A DNA stretch of 64,000 bases, from the NCBI RefSeq assembly GCF_964340395.1, contig NC_135556.1, positions 11,471,410 to 11,535,409 of the forward strand, in the 5' to 3' direction. A program made the position numbers and the translations under genes. Shown here in pieces: positions 14,916-28,273 of this stretch. The DNA comes from Glandiceps talaboti (Eukaryota > Hemichordata > Enteropneusta > Spengelidae). How positions within the stretch are numbered: the first letter of the stretch is position 1; each line of letters starts with the position of its first letter. The notes beneath the pieces are model-generated. The model searched no databases and was not told the DNA's origin. It saw only the letters and a list, made by a program, of their open reading frames with translations.

Positions 14916-16330
14916 AATACGATACTTTGGTATCAAAAATGCCGTCCGATGGCTATCGTAATCGCGTGACCTGTTGCGAGGTCAACCCTTACGTACCGTG
15001 CTGTGCTTTCTCCCTGGGGTTTCTCAACCAACATTATCGGTTATAACCTTGCGATGTACACGTAATAACAAATTTAGCTTTATAATGTAAGTAAACTTTG
15101 TCTGAATGCGATTTTTGTTCCATAATGTTTAACTATATTCGCTCTGGATGTGCAAGTTCGGAGCTCTGAGCTAGCTCAACAGAAAATCGGAAGTAAGTTT
15201 ACCGGCTGCTACTATATACAAATTGTCATCAATGATCTACAAATGTATTAAATGAAAATAAAAGATTACATCATTAGAAGATATGTTTATTAGACAATGG
15301 TTTGTATGACCGCAATTTATAGACGTATTTCTAGCTTTTCAAGACAATAACGACCATTTAAACAGTGTTTTGGATTACACTCTCCTACCATTTGCCTTAT
15401 AGTTTTAACTAATGTACCAAACCACTATAGCGAGAGGCCCTGTTTATGATTCATTTTTTCCCGCTTAGTTTTATGACACATATCACTAGTTGATTTACAT
15501 GGTGTATGCTTATGGAGGTGTCAAGTTTTCTATGAAAAAAATGTATTGCAGTCACTGACAACTAATGTTAGTACTTGACAGACTAATGTATTACTGCACA
15601 CAGGGAAACTGAATTGAGGGATAGGCACAAAAATTGACCAAATTAGAATAAATATTGGCATAAATTAAGTGTTCAGGATATCTACTATTTGTTGAACAAC
15701 ATAATATGTCAAAGACATGTGTTTTACCACTAAACCCTCTTTGGCAAAACTACAGTTAAATGTGTGACTGTACATGATTTCATCATCACAATGTAATAGC
15801 AGTGAGCATGAAATGTAATCCAATGTTGTGCATGCATCATGCATGTATCAGTATCACACTGGTCGTTCAGATATACTACTAGATATTATGTTTGTAAGCG
15901 CTTCCTAAAGATTTAGACCGACCGTATTAGCATAGACCGTATTAATTATGTAATTTCATCACCAATTATATTAATTTGAAAGGACATAGACATAGAGATG
16001 TGCAATTTCTCTGCATGTAATTAATAAGTTACTCAGCTTTTTGCCAAGCCTTTTGGCCTTCCAGGTGTACATGTGATTACATATATTTGACTAACAGACC
16101 AAGTGTATTCCATGTCATCACAAACAAGTAAGACTAGTCTGTGATGCTATATGTAATCATGTGTTGTGAGCGAATAACTTTGACATTGCACTTCGTGCAT
16201 TGACTGCTGTGTACAGTAAATTGACTGTGGTGTTAATTGGCCGGGTGTGTAAAAAGATGTAATTTAAAAAATTGTAACTTGTCAAAGGGCCCAGGCCAGG
16301 CAACCAAGCTCTCACTGAGGCAAATTATGA
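14916..16330. other. Intergenic; nothing recognised
   Basis: No gene or array recognised. Confidence 0.45.
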
Positions 16331-16359
16331 GGAGAATAAGCACTGTTTGAGCGTTGATT

Positions 16360-16975
16360 TCTAAAGAATCTATCCACATGCTAATCAAGCCCTGTTGCTA
16401 CCTATTCAAAATCCATCGTATCTTACTATTGGTATGGGTGTCTCTTAGTTGCTGGTTGACCATGTGCCAATATTTTGGAAGTATATCTACTTGCCTAACA
16501 AGGAACTATGTTGTTATCTTTGCCATATACACCGTTATTTCACTGTTGTTATGGGTGTGATCTAACTGCCAGAAATGTACATATTCTTTTTTAGGAATGT
16601 TTATCCATTTACTTTCTAGCACTGTTGTTATCTCTCTTATATACACTCCACCATTGGTCGTTGCTATGGGTATGGCCTTGTTGCTAGACATATGTGTGGA
16701 CATTTTATAACTGTTTATCCACTTGCCTTTTCATCTCTGTTATTGTCTTTGTAATGTATGCCATCATTTGGTTGTTGCTGTTGACATAGTCTTGTTGTTA
16801 TGCTTATATGTGATCATTTATTGGATGTTTAGCCACACGCTTACTCATCTCGGTTATCTTTGCAATACATACAGGCATTTCATTGTTGCTAGGGGCACAG
16901 TATTGATTAAAGGCATATTTACATATGGTTTTTTCACGCTTTCTCAACAAATACTCTTGTTACTTTCAAAATAAC
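16360..16975. repeat. Fragment of the same repeat family: degenerate 115-120-bp units
   Basis: Words such as TGTTGTTATCTTTGCCATAT, TTGCTATGGGTATGGCCTTG and TTGTTGCTAGACATAT recur four to five times and match the left half of the element at 13191. Confidence 0.65.
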
Positions 16976-17079
16976 ACTGACATTTACTTTATATGTGAAT
17001 GACAATAATCGTTTAAACCCATCTTCCTGAAACTAATTAGACGTTCTAATCACTAGAATGACTAGATACAAATATAGTA

Positions 17080-17760
17080 AGACAAGAATTGGTCTGTGTG
17101 CTCAGCTCCTGATACCATTCGAGATCGCTAACGTTATCTACCCGTTTTGGCATTCTTGACGTCCAGCTGGTACACATGCATAGCACAGACAGAAATGAAA
17201 AAGGGCAGTGAGAGAAATTAAAATCAAATGAATTGGTCTGTCTTGCAACTCTTTTTACCATTGAAGATGGCTAACGTTATGAATGGATATGTGCTATAAC
17301 TCTCTTTACCATTCAGGACGGCTAAAGTTATCTACCTGTTTTGTAATTCATGACGTCCAACTGGTAGACATGCATAGCACAGACAAATGAAAAAGGGCAG
17401 GGAAAGAAATTAAAATAAAATGAATTAGTATGTCTTGTAGTTCTTTTTACCATCAAGATGGCTAAAGTTATGAATGTTATAGCTCTGTTCACCATTCGAG
17501 AAGGCTAAAGTTATCTACCTGTTTTGACATTCGTGCCAACTGGTAAAATAAAATGAATGGGTCCATGATATACATGTAGCTCTTTTTACCATTGAGACGA
17601 CTAAAGTTATCTACCTATTTTGACATTTGTGACGTCCAACTGGCAGACATTCATATCACAGAAAGAAATGGAAAAGGATAGTGGAAATATTTAAAATGAA
17701 ATGAATGTCTGTGTTGGAGTTGTTCATGATTCAAGACGGCTAAAGTGAATATGGCTATTA
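17080..17760. repeat. Imperfect tandem repeat, about 190-bp units
   Basis: GACGTCCAGCTGGTACACAT (17158), GACGTCCAACTGGTAGACAT (17353) and GACGTCCAACTGGCAGACAT (17631) mark successive units, each with GCTAAAGTTATCTACCTGTT and an A-rich GAAAAAGGGCAG segment. A shortened unit lies at about 17480-17570. Confidence 0.75.
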
Positions 17761-20532
17761 AAGTGACTTACTTACTTTACACAAGCAGTAATGTGACACG
17801 CACCCTCTGATCTTTATTGAGTTCATTTGTTTTCACTAAATGTGATAAATTTTGCATCATACTCTACTGGGTTTGGATATCTCTTGCAAAACTTACACTC
17901 TACAATTGAAAGATCAGGAACGTTTTACATGAAATTATATGCATTTATGCACATTTAAGAGTCACACTAAATATGCTTTCAGGTGATACTAAAATTGTCC
18001 ATATTCATGGATTTCTATAAAGATCTATACATTTGCTATTTTACCATTTGAATTTATCAAACTATGCAGAATCTTTTACATTCAGATGTTTAGGACAAAT
18101 TCTTAATGTATCAACTACTATATGCATAACACAGAGCTTGGTACAAAGTATGTCATGTAATACATACACGATTCGAACTCAGTTTTGTTCTTGCAGACTA
18201 CAATGTACAGCATAGTGAGTATTGGGGAAAGTGTTTGTTCGTTTATTCAATCAATAAACTTTGGACACTCAAGACAGATGTGTTATTAACTGAACCAAAA
18301 AATTGTTTGGCCTCCTACATAAAAGTATTCCAAGTCCCATTCTTACTCCTACAAGCGAATTTGCTGACAAAATTATGGTTAAGATATGATTGGATTACAA
18401 AAGAAAACGCACACGATTGCCAGAAATGTGTCATGTTTTGAACAAAAGTAGGTCAACAACACCGACATTGGAACAGGAACTACTCGAAAGATGAAGTAAT
18501 GATTACCTCAAGAAATCGCCAACGTCCTCAATAGCTCATTTAACATAACTGATAGTTTGCCATACTTAAGTCCAATATCAAAGTATGATTTAAAAAAAGT
18601 TACATAAATGTATACAAAATTTTATGACAACATAGCCTAACGAAATAAATCTATACACATACGAATTACATGTTAGCATCGAATACATTTATCAAAAGAC
18701 AGCAACACGCTTTTGTAGTAAAACGTGTTATTTAGAAATTTAAATTTAAATTATACCTACAAAATTAAATTTAGATCAATAGGATTTTAGTATCCACAAA
18801 TAACAATCAAAATAATATCAATTCTTTATGGGCAAGGCAAATCTGGGCTATTCATTACCATGGTTATAAGGAATTTATAGTACAAGTAAAACATGTAGTA
18901 CATGTTTTGCGCACCTCATATCCATCGGTAATAACAATGCAAAATACAGTGCCAACAACCAAAAAATCTAAATAATATCCATTTTTGAGGGGTCACCATG
19001 TATCCACCTACTATATTGTATGGGGTTTGCAAGTGATGCACGTCGCACAACGATGCGATGTCAAAATCACACAGTGTTGCTAAGTTAGATAATACAGTTA
19101 AAAATATGGCTGAAATATGGCCCTCCCGTGACAACCGTTTTGTAAAAAGTAACCCCCCCCCCATTCCCCCGGCCCTCCCCCTGTAAATACTGAAGGCTCC
19201 CTTGACGTTACAAAAAAACATTACAACGTCAACCCATATATAAATCATTGTACAAAAGTTCGGTCAAACAATTTATTCTGGACAGCTATCACACATAGTC
19301 ATAGTTTATTTTCACACTTGCTGCCCTGTCTATTATAGTTAGGTTATTGTACTCACCAATTTGACGGACAGCAAACATCCACATATTAATTGCTTACTGT
19401 GTAATGCATGTACTATATTGTAGCTTTCAGTGATAGTTTTAGAGTATATAAATATCATAAACCTATCTTTAACTTCCATTTCTGTTCGGCGTTCACAATA
19501 GTTTGTCCTGATATACACCACACATGGTCTCTCACTCAGTTCAACTCTGTCAATTAATATGGTATCCGTGGGTAATAACATCCCTGTACTTCACATATGT
19601 CTTGGCAGCCACGTTCATTTTCATGGCATTTACTGTTTGACGATTACAACATTTGTTGGTAAACAGTTCAATGTATTTACAGTGCTGGATGTTATAAAGA
19701 ATTTCCTGGTATAAAGCCCATAGTTAGTGTGAGTAGATTTAGATTCTGCCAATGTGTTATACATGATGAAGCCAGCTGAATTGGACGGTCACACGAGTTG
19801 GAAGGTCAACATTTGTTGAAAGGCTCTCTTAATTCCCTAGACGATATCTGCTTGTTTTGCTAACTGAGTGAAGTTGGTTTCCATGACAACCATGTTTCAG
19901 AGTTCCATGGATTCTATTTTCGCTGTTTCCAACAAGTAACAAATCATTGTTATATAATCCCCGGTCACAACCTTTCTTATTGTAGAGCGCTTCAGGTTTT
20001 TCCATTGTATTTTAAGTTCACGTCTTGCCCGTGTATAGTGGGTTGTGGTAACCTTATCCATGGTGGTTACTTGTTTGTACAAAAAGAGCTCGAAGTCACG
20101 GTCACTAGCTAGCTTGTGAATATACACATCAAAGTCTCACAAATCTAATGCCACAGTGTGTAGTAAAGAGCTAAACTTTACATCGCCCGGGAGTTTCTAA
20201 AAATATTTTGTATAATTATAAGTATCACCAATAATTGACTAATCAAGACTCTCGTTAACCTTATAGTTTAGAATAGCACTTCTTGTCTAATTGAGAATTC
20301 TTGACTCCATCATGTTCTCCCAACGGCTGTGGTACCAATCTTTATGTTTGTGTTCTGTTGAATAAAAGTGTTTTGCACTGGAAAGTTTATACCACCGAGA
20401 TTCACTTTGTTTTACATTGCAGTTTTAATGATGGCGTAGGCAATACTTATATTGTCACACAAAAAACACTGAATACATCAGATAATGAGATACTGTCAGA
20501 TAATGAGAAATTATAGTACTTGGTGACAAATC
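17761..20532. other. Intergenic; no supported gene
   Basis: Only short open frames without motifs. A C-run block at 19150-19190 resembles the homopolymer-rich block at 240-370. Confidence 0.45.
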
Positions 20533-22825
20533 TATGAAAACCCGTTAGTGCCATCCACAAAAGCAAACAAATATATATATCTCATGCTCTCGACTTATTA
20601 TCTCGTGTGCACGAGATATTAACCCCCCCCCCAAAAAAAAAATAAATGAATAAATAAAATTTTTGTGGAAAATGAAGTTATCTCGTGCTCACAACTTATT
20701 ATCTTGTGCGCATGACTTATTATCTCATGCTCACGACTTATTATCTCGTGCACACGAGATATCAAAACAAAAAAAAATTGTGAAAAATGAAGTCATCTCG
20801 ACTCGTGCTCATGACTTATTATTTCGTGTGCACGACTTATTATTTCGTGCTCACAACTTATAATCTCATGCACACAACTTATTATCTTGTGCAAACGAGA
20901 TAACATCAAAAGCAAAAAAATAAAAAATGAAAATTTTAGGAAAGCGAAGTTATCTCGCGCTCACGATTTATTATCTTGTGCGCACGACTTACTATCTCAT
21001 GCTCACGACTTATTATCTTATGTGCAAGACTTATCTCATTTGCATGAGATATCAAAACAAAACAAAATTTCACGCAAAACAAAGTTATCTTGGGCTCAAG
21101 ACATATTAGCTCGTGCGCTCGACTTATTATCTCGTGCTCATGACATTATCTCGTGCACACGACTTGTTTTCCTTTTTTTTTGGTTTTGATATCGCTTGTG
21201 CACAAGATAATAAGTTGTAAGCACGAGATAATAAGTCATGTGCATGAGATAATAAGTCGTGAGCACGAGATAATGAAGTCCGGGACGGGGACTTATGGAT
21301 TTTGTTCTGACCGTCTGTCCGACCGGAACCGTTTCTTGAAGATGCCTGGACCGACTTTTTTCAAACTTGGTACAGGGGCAACATACTATGGCATACATAT
21401 GCACGTCAATATACGTCATGATACGATCCAATATGGCCGCCTAGCAGCCATTTGTTTGCGAATTTTCCATGTCCAAAGCCATAACTCAGACATGCTTGAA
21501 CAGATCCCATTCAAAGTTGGTATTAGGACAGTGTTCTATGACATACATGTGCATATTCATTGTTGTTGTGATACGATCCAATATGGCTGCCTGACACCCA
21601 TTTTGTTTGCGAATTTTCCATGTCCAAAGCCATAACTCAGACATGCTTGAACAGATCTCATTCAAAGTTGGTATTAGCACAGTGTTCTATGACATACATG
21701 TGCATATCCATTTTTGTCGTGATACAATCCGATATGGGTGCCTAGCAGCCATTTTGCTGGCGCAGTTTTCATGTCCAAAGCTATAACTCAGACATGCTTG
21801 ATCAGGTCCCCCCCCCCATACCCGACCCATCCTTTATTGTTGAATGGTTTATTCCATGATGTCATCTTGAAGAGTAGGCATGTCCCATGTCCAACGAGGA
21901 GACACAACATGAGTAGGCATGTGCAACGAACAGACACAGCATATCTAAGTCTGTTTGATTTAGGTTCACAAGTGTTGTTGTGTGATCAGAGTAGTGATAT
22001 CAAAAACAACCATATGAGGCCAAACAACATTAACCAGGTTTGAAAATGACAACATAAACTGCCAGTTCCTTAAAACCCAATCATAGCGGGACTATGTCAT
22101 TCTCAATGACTTGTTATCTTGTGCTCACAACTTATTATCTCGTGCTCACTACTTATTATCTCGTGTGCAGGATATAACATCAAAAGCAATAAAAAAATGT
22201 GGAAAACGAAGTTATCTCGGGCTCACAGCTTATTATCTCGTGCGCATGACTTATTACCTTGTACTCACGACTTATTATCTCGTGTGCACAACTTGTTTTC
22301 TGCAATTTTTTTCAGTTCTGATATCTCTTGCACATGAGATAATAAGTCGTGAGCACAAAATAATAAGTCATGCGCGTGAGATAATAAGTTGTGAGCACGA
22401 GATAACATCAAAACCAAGAAAAAAATGAAAGTTTGTGGAAAACAGAGTTATCCTGTATGCACGACTTATTATCTCAGGCTCTAAACTTATTATCTCATAC
22501 TCACGACTTATTATTTTGTGCTCATGACTTAACATCTCATGTGCACAACTTATTATCTCATATGCACTACTTATTATCTTGTGCGCACGACTTGTTATCT
22601 CATGTGCTTGACTTATTACCTCATGTGTACGACATATTATCTCGTGAGCATGAGGTAACATATCATGCGCACGAGATAATTAGTCGTGAGCACGAGATAA
22701 CTTCGTTTTCCACACAATATTTTTAGATATCTCATGCGCATGAGATAATAAGTCGAGATATCTATATATCTATATATATATATATATATATATGCTTTTG
22801 TAGATGGCACTAACAGGCTTTCATA
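20533..22825. mobile_element. 2.29-kb non-autonomous TIR element filled with 21-bp palindromic iterons
   Basis: Inverted termini of about 33 bp: TATGAAAACCCGTTAGTGCC at the left, and its near complement GGCACTAACAGGCTTTCATA at the right end. They are flanked by a perfect 6-bp direct repeat CAAATC (20527-20532 and 22826-22831), read as the target-site duplication. Inside, 21-bp units of the type CTCGTGCTCACGACTTATTA run forward (20580-21175, 22105-22300, 22440-22660) and inverted (21190-21275, 22325-22410, 22630-22755). A block of 151-bp tandem repeats lies in the middle. No transposase is visible. Translated, the units read SRAHDLL or REHEIIS, which is a period-7 artefact. Confidence 0.85.
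21350..21815. repeat. 151-bp tandem repeat inside the TIR element
   Basis: CATGTCCAAAGCCATAACTC occurs at about 21469 and again 151 and 302 bp later, with CAATATGGCCGCCTAGCAGC between. About three units. It may be a nested insertion because its composition differs from the surrounding 21-bp iterons. Confidence 0.8.
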
Positions 22826-22831
22826 CAAATC

Positions 22832-24031
22832 AGATTAGGAATACAGCAAAAATATTTGAAGCCGCCTTTTAAAAATGCCATGAAACTTTGTATCAGAGTT
22901 AATCTATTTTTTCTCACACTGAATGTACAATTACTTTTTTTCACTGTAACCTCTCTATATTGCCAATGTATCCTGTTTTTTGTTTAAGGTGACTTACAAG
23001 CCTGATAGGCTGGGATGTATTTTATATCATTAATTAATTGACAGTATACTTTTAAATGTGTAAAACTTCTATTAAATGGTGGAAAAGAAACAAAAGACCA
23101 TAGGCACATACAGCTAATAGTGCATGTTTCACCGTATTTTATTTTGATAACGACAGCATTAAATATAGTTTGTCTTACGTTAACGTTATACATGTAAATG
23201 TCACACTGATCGTGCTGAGATACATTACTAGAAATATATTTACACTTAGAGTAAATTCATAAAAATAAAAATATAAAAAAGCATTCCCAGTGGTCAAATC
23301 TAAATAAATAAAGCAAACAACTACCGGGAAGTACATTTAAAACATCTTGCAAAAACTAGTTTGGTTAAATACGTAAACGACAATAACTCTTTTATTTCTT
23401 TTTGATTTTTGTTTTATTTGATGAGTGAAGTAAACATTTCACTTCATTTCAACTTGTTTCTACCCCATTACGAGTTGCTTGCATAATTGATCATGTTCCA
23501 TAATTAGGCAATGTCTTACGAATGCATACTACAAATTAAGAGTCAACATTAATGATAACGACGTTATCAAACACCTAGTTAGCAGAAAGGAGAACTAAAT
23601 TAGGGAGGGGTACCATTTCAAGTTACAAATAAATTTAGTTAACAAGTTGCTGATTGGTAGTCGATATGGAGTACAATTCCACCACAGTTAGTAGGTAGAC
23701 ACACATCCATGGCCAAAAGTCAGATAATTTGCATGTATTTTTACATTTAACTCATACATGTTTTACATTTTTAACAGTAGTTAGAAATCATTTTCTTTTT
23801 TATATTCTATGACCGCACAGAATACATTCTAGGATCACCGCCCATGTATTAAATGTAGACACTCGCCCATGGCCAGAAGTCAGATAATTTGTCTGTGATT
23901 GATAGATGATGCAAACTTACAAATATTGTTACGCCTATTGTCAAAGGTGTCAATTGTCTGATATTTTCATGTTTCAGATGATAATGTCTCTAGAATGATA
24001 ACATCTTGCTCCCCTACTGTATTGAAGGTTA
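22832..24031. other. Intergenic; nothing recognised
   Basis: AT-rich, no supported coding or RNA feature. The phrase CCATGGCCAAAAGTCAGATAATTTG (in part) recurs near 23709 and 23870, a small diverged repeat. Confidence 0.45.
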
Positions 24032-24448
24032 TCATATAGTTTGCTTGTTCTCCATTTTGCGAAGCTTAAAGTTTAGCATTCTCCAATTGTAGAAACCATA
24101 AAGTAAAGGATCAGTGGGAAATAATTCTTCAATTGTCCTTTGTTTAGGTTCGTGGGAGATTGGAGTATGAACTTCCTCCTCAGATGATGATGAATCAAAT
24201 CGTGGCAACTCAGTTTGTAGATAAGATGAATGGTTAGAATCATGATCAGTCAGAAATACATCTTTCTGGGTCCTTTTCTTTGATTCACAGTATATAGGTG
24301 TATGAACTTGCTCCTCATATGATGAATCGAATGAAGGTAACGCAGTAAGCGGATGAGATGAATGTTTTTGCAACTTGTGAAGTTTTCTTTTTCTTTGTCT
24401 TCTAGCTTTACTACGTCTCTTTATGGATGCAGTGCTTCTTTTCCCCAT
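24032..24448 (-). CDS. Hypothetical basic protein or exon with an internal duplication (doubtful)
   Basis: An open frame of 138 codons with a true ATG at 24448 and purine-rich context. A plausible 3' splice site (TTATCATTTGTAG) lies just upstream of the ATG on this strand. The N-terminus is strongly basic (KRRSKARRQRKRK, about residues 10-25, a possible nuclear localisation signal). It is followed by two copies of a unit of about 40 aa, seen as LPSFDSSYEEQVHTPI and LPRFDSSSSEEEVHTPI. No known family is recognised. The internal repeat keeps its frame, which argues weakly for a real protein. It could equally be an open frame in an old repeat. Confidence 0.35.
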   Translation of the reverse strand: MGKRSTASIKRRSKARRQRKRKLHKLQKHSSHPLTALPSFDSSYEEQVHTPIYCESKKRTQKDVFLTDHDSNHSSYLQTELPRFDSSSSEEEVHTPISHEPKQRTIEELFPTDPLLYGFYNWRMLNFKLRKMENKQTI

Positions 24449-24848
24449 ACTCTGGTAGATCTACAAATGATAACTAAATTTAATGGCATATACATGCAGT
24501 TTCAATCTTTTTAAAAATCACCAGCACTACACATTAATTGCATTAGTTAGGTAGTTATTTATAGTGCTTTACTTTAAAAGCCCCTGTCCAGGTTATTTAA
24601 TAATCCTAACTTGTCAAATTTTCCCCCATTTCAATGACACAACTAAGAAAAACTATCAATACTGAGGCATATTTTTTTTTACTCACATGCTGTCCCAATT
24701 ATACGTACTTGACATGAATATGTATACATGTCACCTGTCGTCTCATCAATACATCTACATATGTAGAATATACTACACATTGACACTGCAATTACAACAT
24801 CATCTAACTTTTTAAATTAAAAGGCAATGAAGAACCAATAGTATTCAA

Positions 24849-27614
24849 GCTAAACTTGTGTTTTATCCCTACACAGTACATATTACAAAATGGCTGAGTT
24901 GTGTGGCCACACTCATCAGAGATCATTGACCGTCACACCACAAACCATCTAAACTTTGTTATCCCTACACAGTACATATTACAAAATGGCTGAGTTGTGT
25001 GGCCACACTCATCAGAGATCACTGACAGTCACACCACAAACCATGTAAACTTTGTTATCCCTACACAATACATATTACAAAAAGGCTGAGTTGTGTGGCC
25101 GCACTCACCAAAGATCATTGACCGTCACACCACGAACCATCTAAACTTTGTTATCCCTACACAGTACATATTTACAAAATGGCTGAGTTATGTGGCCACA
25201 ACCATCAGAGATCACTGACCGTCACACCACAAACCATCTAAACTTTGTTATCCCTACACAGTACATATTACAAAATGGCTGAGTTGTGTGGCCACACTCA
25301 TAAGAGATCACTGACCGTCACGCCACAAACCATCTACACTATTATCCTACACAGTACATATTGCAAAATGGCTGAGTTGTGTGGCCACACTCATCAGAGA
25401 TCATTGACCGTCACACCACAAACCATCTAAACTTTGTTATCCCTACACAGTACATATTATAAAATGGCTGAGTTGTGTAGCCACACTCATCAGAGATCAT
25501 TGACCGTCACACCACAAACCATCTAAACTTTGTTATCCCTGCACAGTACATATTACAAAATGGCTGAGTTGTGTGGCCATACTCATCAGAGATAATTGAC
25601 CGTCACACCACAAACCATCTAAACTTTGTTATCCCTGCACAGTACATATTACAAAATGGCTGAGTTGTGTGGCCACACTCATCAGAGATCACTGACCGTC
25701 ACACCACAAACCATCTAAACATTGTTATCCCTACACACTACATATTACAAAATGGCTGAGTTGTGTGGCCACACTCATAATAGATCATTGACCGTCACAC
25801 AACAAAACCATCTAAACTATTTTATCCCTACACAGTACATATTACAAAATGGCTGAGTTGTGTGGCCACACTCATCAGAGATCATTGACCGTCACACCAC
25901 AAAACCATCTAAACTATTTTATCCCTACACAGTACATATTACAAAATGGCAGAGTTGTGTGGCCATAATCATCAGAGATCACTGACCGTCACACCACAAA
26001 CCATGTAAACTTTGTTATCCCTACACAGTACATATTACAAAATGGCTGAGTTATGTGGCCACACTCATCAGAGATCATTGACCGTCACACCACAAACCAT
26101 CTAAACTTTGTTATCCCTACACAGTACAATATATTACAAAATGGCTGAGTTGTGTGGTCACACTTATCAGAGATCATTGACCGTCACACCACAAACCATC
26201 TAAACTTTGTTATCCCTACACAGTACATGTTACAAAATGGCTGAGTTGTGTGGCCATAATATTCAGAGATCATTGACCGTCACACCACAAACCATGTAAA
26301 CTATTTTATCCCTACACACTACATATTACAAAATGGCTGAGTTGTGTGGCCATACTCATCAGAGATCACTGACCGTCACACCACAAACCATGTAAACTTT
26401 GTTATCCCTACACAGTACATATTATAAAATGGCTGAGTTGTGTGGCCACACTCATCAGAGATCACTGACCGTCACACCACAAACCATCTAAACTTTGTTA
26501 TCCCTACACAGTACATATTTACAAAATGGCTGAGTTATGTGGCCACAACCATCAGAGATCACTGACCGTCACACCACAAACCATCTAAACTTTGTTATCC
26601 CTACACAGTACATATTACAAAATGGCTGAGTTGTGTGGCCACACTCATAAGAGATCACTGACCGTCACGCCACAAACCATCTACACTATTATCCTACACA
26701 GTACATATTGCAAAATGGCTGAGTTGTGTGGCCACACTCATCAGAGATCATTGACCGTCACACCACAAACCATCTAAACTTTGTTATCCCTACACAGTAC
26801 ATATTATAAAATGGCTGAGTTGTGTGGCCACACTCATCAGAGATCACTGACCGTCACACCACAAACCATCTAAACTTTGTTATCCCTACACAGTACATAT
26901 TTACAAAATGGCTGAGTTATGTGGCCACAACCATCAGAGATCACTGACCGTCACACCACAAACCATCTAAACTTTGTTATCCCTACACAGTACATATTAC
27001 AAAATGGCTGAGTTGTGTGGCCACACTCATAAGAGATCACTGACCGTCACGCCACAAACCATCTACACTATTATCCTACACAGTACATATTGCAAAATGG
27101 CTGAGTTGTGTGGCCACACTCATCAGAGATCATTGACCGTCACACCACAAACCATCTAAACTTTGTTATCCCTACACAGTACATATTACAAAATGGCTGA
27201 GTTGTGTGGCCACACTCATCAGAGATCACTGACCGTCACACCACAAACCATCTAAACTTTGTTATCCCTGCACAGTACATATTACAAAATGGCTGAGTTG
27301 TGTGGCCATACTCATCAGAGATAATTGACCGTCACACCACAAACCATCTAAACTTTGTTATCCCTGCACAGTACATATTACAAAATGGCTGAGTTGTGTG
27401 GCCACACTCATCAGAGATCACTGACCGTCACACCACAAACCATCTAAACATTGTTATCCCTACACACTACATATTACAAAATGGCTGAGTTGTGTGGCCA
27501 CACTCATAATAGATCATTGACCGTCACACAACAAAACCATCTAAACTATTTTATCCCTACACAGTACATATTACAAAATGGCTGAGTTGTGTGGCCACAC
27601 TCATCAGAGATCAT
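24849..27614. repeat. 96-bp satellite array, left half
   Basis: About 28-29 tandem monomers of 96 bp, each with TTATCCCTACACAGTACATA, ATGGCTGAGTTGTGTGGCCA and CACACCACAAACCAT. Higher-order repetition is evident. A 4-monomer block of 382 bp is directly repeated (26421 against 26803), a block recurs at 1347 bp (25245 against 26592), and an 18-monomer period of 1729 bp relates 25541 to 27270. The array stops inside a monomer after GAGATCAT at 27614, where the large transposon begins. Confidence 0.97.
27613..27614. other. Target-site dinucleotide AT, left of the giant transposon
   Basis: The satellite reads GAGATCAT before the element and ATTGACCGTC after it. The intact monomer is GAGATCATTGACCGTC, so AT is present twice (27613-27614 and 52000-52001). 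Confidence 0.85.
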
Positions 27615-27930
27615 CCCAGATAGCACACCTGTGGTGGGCCAACGTTGGCCCAACGAAAGTAGATCAGTTGGGCCAACGTCAGGAACTGAGGTTGGCCCAA
27701 CGTCGTTTTGTCCGTCGGCCCAACGTTGGCTCACTGGTGGCAAGAAATAGGTTGGTACAACGTTGGCCCAACTTTGGACACTGGCAAGGTTGGCCCAACG
27801 TTGGCCCAACAGTGGCAAGAAATAGGTAGGCACAACGTTGGCCCAACTTTGGCCCAACATTGCTAATTGGTGGTAAGGTTGGCCCAACGTTGGGCCACTG
27901 TTGGCCCAATGGTGCTTCACTGCATAATGG
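27615..27930. repeat. Left terminus and subterminal GTTGGCCCAACG repeats
   Basis: After the terminal CCCAGATAGCACAC come about ten copies of TTGGCCCAACGTTGGCCCAA-type words in both orientations (the core CCAACGTTGG is palindromic), interspersed with GGTGGCAAGAAATAGG. Subterminal arrays of this kind are the usual transposase-binding sites of CACTA elements; that role is inferred here. Confidence 0.85.
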
Positions 27931-28273
27931 CAAGCTGCCCACAGATCTATCAGAGATTCCATACAGGGCTGAATGTGATTCAAATACACTAAACAAGACA
28001 CAAAATATTGGATTTTATCAAATATTTATTACTAGTGTACAAGTAATGATATTACACAGTTCCCGCTTTTTTTTTCTTTTCTTTTTTTGAATATTTGGAA
28101 ATATCTAAAACTTATCTTAAATGTAATTGTGTGTGGAATGTATGACATCTTGCTAACAGAGTTCAAAGTAATAAAGGCTGTAGACATGGCAGAATTTATA
28201 ATAAAATGGTTGCCCTATGGACAATGTCTCCTCACACCAACTTTGAATGCTAAAAATACCACCAATGGTGTTG

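Noticed and set aside
18160-18190. GATTCGAACTC as a possible tRNA T-loop
   Set aside because: No matching acceptor stem or anticodon arm could be drawn upstream.
20663-22726. Open frames with SRAHDLL or HEIISRE heptads as coiled-coil-like proteins
   Set aside because: The 7-residue period is just the 21-bp iteron read on either strand; the frames are broken and occur in both orientations.
25245-27159. Three identical 61-codon open frames (MAELCGHTH type)
   Set aside because: They are readings of satellite monomers repeated by higher-order blocks; no promoter, splicing or protein family supports them.
24849-27614. Regular repeats considered as a CRISPR array
   Set aside because: Monomers are contiguous 96-bp satellite units with no unique spacers, in a eukaryotic genome.
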